This document shows positions 62,798-64,000 of a stretch of 64,000 nt of DNA, piece by piece (position 1 is the first letter of the stretch; every line of letters starts with the position of its first letter). The notes under the pieces are model-generated. The model was not told where the DNA came from and did no database searches. It saw only the letters and a list, made by a program, of their open reading frames with translations. This stretch comes from Thalassobacillus sp043497085 (GTDB lineage Bacteria > Bacillota > Bacilli > Bacillales > Halobacillaceae), in the NCBI GenBank assembly GCA_043497085.1, contig JBIEKI010000012.1; one strand, written 5' to 3'. Position numbers and translations under genes: made by a program.

Positions 62798-64000
62798 TTA
62801 AAGTGAAGAAGGCAACTCGGCGGCACTCTTCGAACTCACTCGTTGCAGCATATATTCAAGCAGGAAAAGATAATCCTTCTGGTGACCTGTGTTTTTAGCA
62901 AGCTCGGATAATTGCTCTAAAATATACAAGCAGTCATTTTCATATAGGCTATAGTTATCAAATCCTAAAATAGTCTGGCGTGCAAATTCCCAGAGATCCT
63001 CGTGTACTTCCTTATCCATCGTTTTACTCAGCAGGGACACCATCGTTATAAGCTCTGTCATAACGGTCGAGTTCTGATTTGCATACTCACGTATGGAAGC
63101 AAACCCCTTATGCAAGTAATAACGAAAATTTTTTTGATTTAAAATCAAACGAAGCTCCTGTTCCTGGTCAAAGAGATAAGGTGAGAAATTCGTTGACTGG
63201 CCAATGCTTTTCAACAAATCAGCAATCTGATGAATCGTATTCGTAACCGTAAGCGGGTCATTATGACCTAAAGCCTTGATGGCTACTTCGGCAAGCTTGA
63301 TCAGTCCATATTCCAAGTCTTGAATTTCTGTTTGTTTAACTCCGATTTCAACGGACTTGAAATAACGGTCAGGATCTATGGTTTGTCCGTACTCCCAATA
63401 AGTAAGTATCGGTGCGCCTTCAACTAAGAATTCTCCGATTCTGACATCGAACCTCAAAAGGATGTTATCTCTGTTCGCCTGTTTAATCAGCCTTGAAAAG
63501 TCAGCGACTTGAAGATAACCAGATTGGCTGGTTGTTAGAACCTTTCCATCTGAATCAGGCGGGAGGGTATCCGTCTCTACCTCCTTCTCCATGCGGTAAG
63601 GCTTTAATTCTTTTTCAAGAGAAGCCTGCACCGATTTTGACTTGGCATTCATATTGAAGCTGATATTATGAACCTGCATCCAGGTGGTTGTATGGTTGAT
63701 AAAATAAATAAATGTTACGGCAGCCGTAATAGCTGTGAGAATGGATAAAACCGGTGTAGCAACAATAAACTCCTCTTCTTCATGGGTAACGTACAAGAAA
63801 TTTAAGAGTACATAAATAAAACTACCATTAAAAATACCGAGTACGTGCTGGGTCGCCCTGTCACTGACAAAGTTTACAAGCATTTTGGAAGAAAACTGCC
63901 CGCTGAACGTCGTCAGTGCGACGAGCAGGGAGTTGATGGTAAACGCGCTCAAGGTCAGCACCCCACCAACGAGGGCACTCAAAAGCACCTGCAGGGTCTG
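62798..64000 (-). CDS. DUF2254 membrane protein, 5' part beyond the window
   Basis: The frame stays open to the window edge (reading QTLQ before the GTG at 63988), and family members have further N-terminal membrane helices, so the gene is partial here. Visible are TM segments in the first 100 residues (LSALVGGVLTLSAFTI, GIFNGSFIYVLLNFLYV, PVLSILTAITAAVTFIYFI) and the family-like LTTFSGQFSSKMLVNFVSDRATQ. A long soluble C-terminal region follows. Function is unknown. Confidence 0.88.
   Translation of the reverse strand, partial: QTLQVLLSALVGGVLTLSAFTINSLLVALTTFSGQFSSKMLVNFVSDRATQHVLGIFNGSFIYVLLNFLYVTHEEEEFIVATPVLSILTAITAAVTFIYFINHTTTWMQVHNISFNMNAKSKSVQASLEKELKPYRMEKEVETDTLPPDSDGKVLTTSQSGYLQVADFSRLIKQANRDNILLRFDVRIGEFLVEGAPILTYWEYGQTIDPDRYFKSVEIGVKQTEIQDLEYGLIKLAEVAIKALGHNDPLTVTNTIHQIADLLKSIGQSTNFSPYLFDQEQELRLILNQKNFRYYLHKGFASIREYANQNSTVMTELITMVSLLSKTMDKEVHEDLWEFARQTILGFDNYSLYENDCLYILEQLSELAKNTGHQKDYLFLLEYMLQRVSSKSAAELPSSL

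Noticed and set aside
1..64000. CRISPR array, prophage, complete insertion sequence or rRNA genes
   Set aside because: No regularly spaced direct repeats, no cas, phage, transposase or rRNA sequence was seen; only three small repeat families occur.

Overview
The window reads as a stretch of chromosome from an endospore-forming, low-to-mid GC Bacillota of the family Bacillaceae. The basis is a gene order that closely follows the Bacillus subtilis uvrC-to-minD region, several sporulation genes (spoIIB, spoVID, ysxE, gerM, gerE), GGAGG-type ribosome binding sites, sigma-A-like promoters and a T-box leader. Protein sequences and dispersed GC-rich repeats look like a halophilic or marine genus such as Halobacillus or a relative, but the genus is inference. 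Almost every gene lies on the minus strand, so transcription runs from high to low coordinates.

Region by region: 1-8.5 kb holds cell-shape, division-site and competence/sporulation genes (comC, spoIIB, maf, radC, mreBCD, minCD). 8.5-17.3 kb holds a membrane diguanylate cyclase, folC, T-box-controlled valS, a small plus-strand membrane protein, ysxE and spoVID. 17.4-23.7 kb is the tetrapyrrole operon hemAXCDBL. 23.9-26.8 kb holds a plus-strand LiaI-like membrane protein and a polar amino-acid ABC transporter. 27.1-34.4 kb is the proteolysis/folding block tig-clpX-lonA-ysxC with ysoA; lonB is missing. 34.5-35.4 kb has a compound dispersed repeat and tRNA-Arg/tRNA-Gly. 35.5-40.6 kb is ysnB-rdgB-rph-gerM-racE-ysmB-gerE, followed by a ComP/ComA-like two-component pair (40.6-43.6 kb) and ysmA. 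44.2-47.5 kb is succinate dehydrogenase sdhCAB. 48-55.9 kb holds yslB, uvrC, trxA and the fatty-acid degradation cluster lcfA-fadR-fadB-etfB-etfA. 56-64 kb holds a 26-codon ORF, yshE, mutS2, polX, cvpA, zapA, rnhC and the 3' part of a DUF2254 gene.

Most genes are conserved housekeeping genes. The accessory or unexplained signals are: a transcribed four-way-junction-like RNA candidate between sdhC and yslB with its own promoter and terminator; orphan ComP/ComA-like genes lacking comQX; compound GC-rich repeats whose stem arms covary between copies; a roughly 95-bp intergenic repeat in three places, one inside the valS leader; a separate FadR-operated promoter for fadR; and two small membrane-protein genes of 62 and 26 codons.

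Coordinates were derived by reading the sequence. Family assignments come from motif recognition and synteny, not from database searches.
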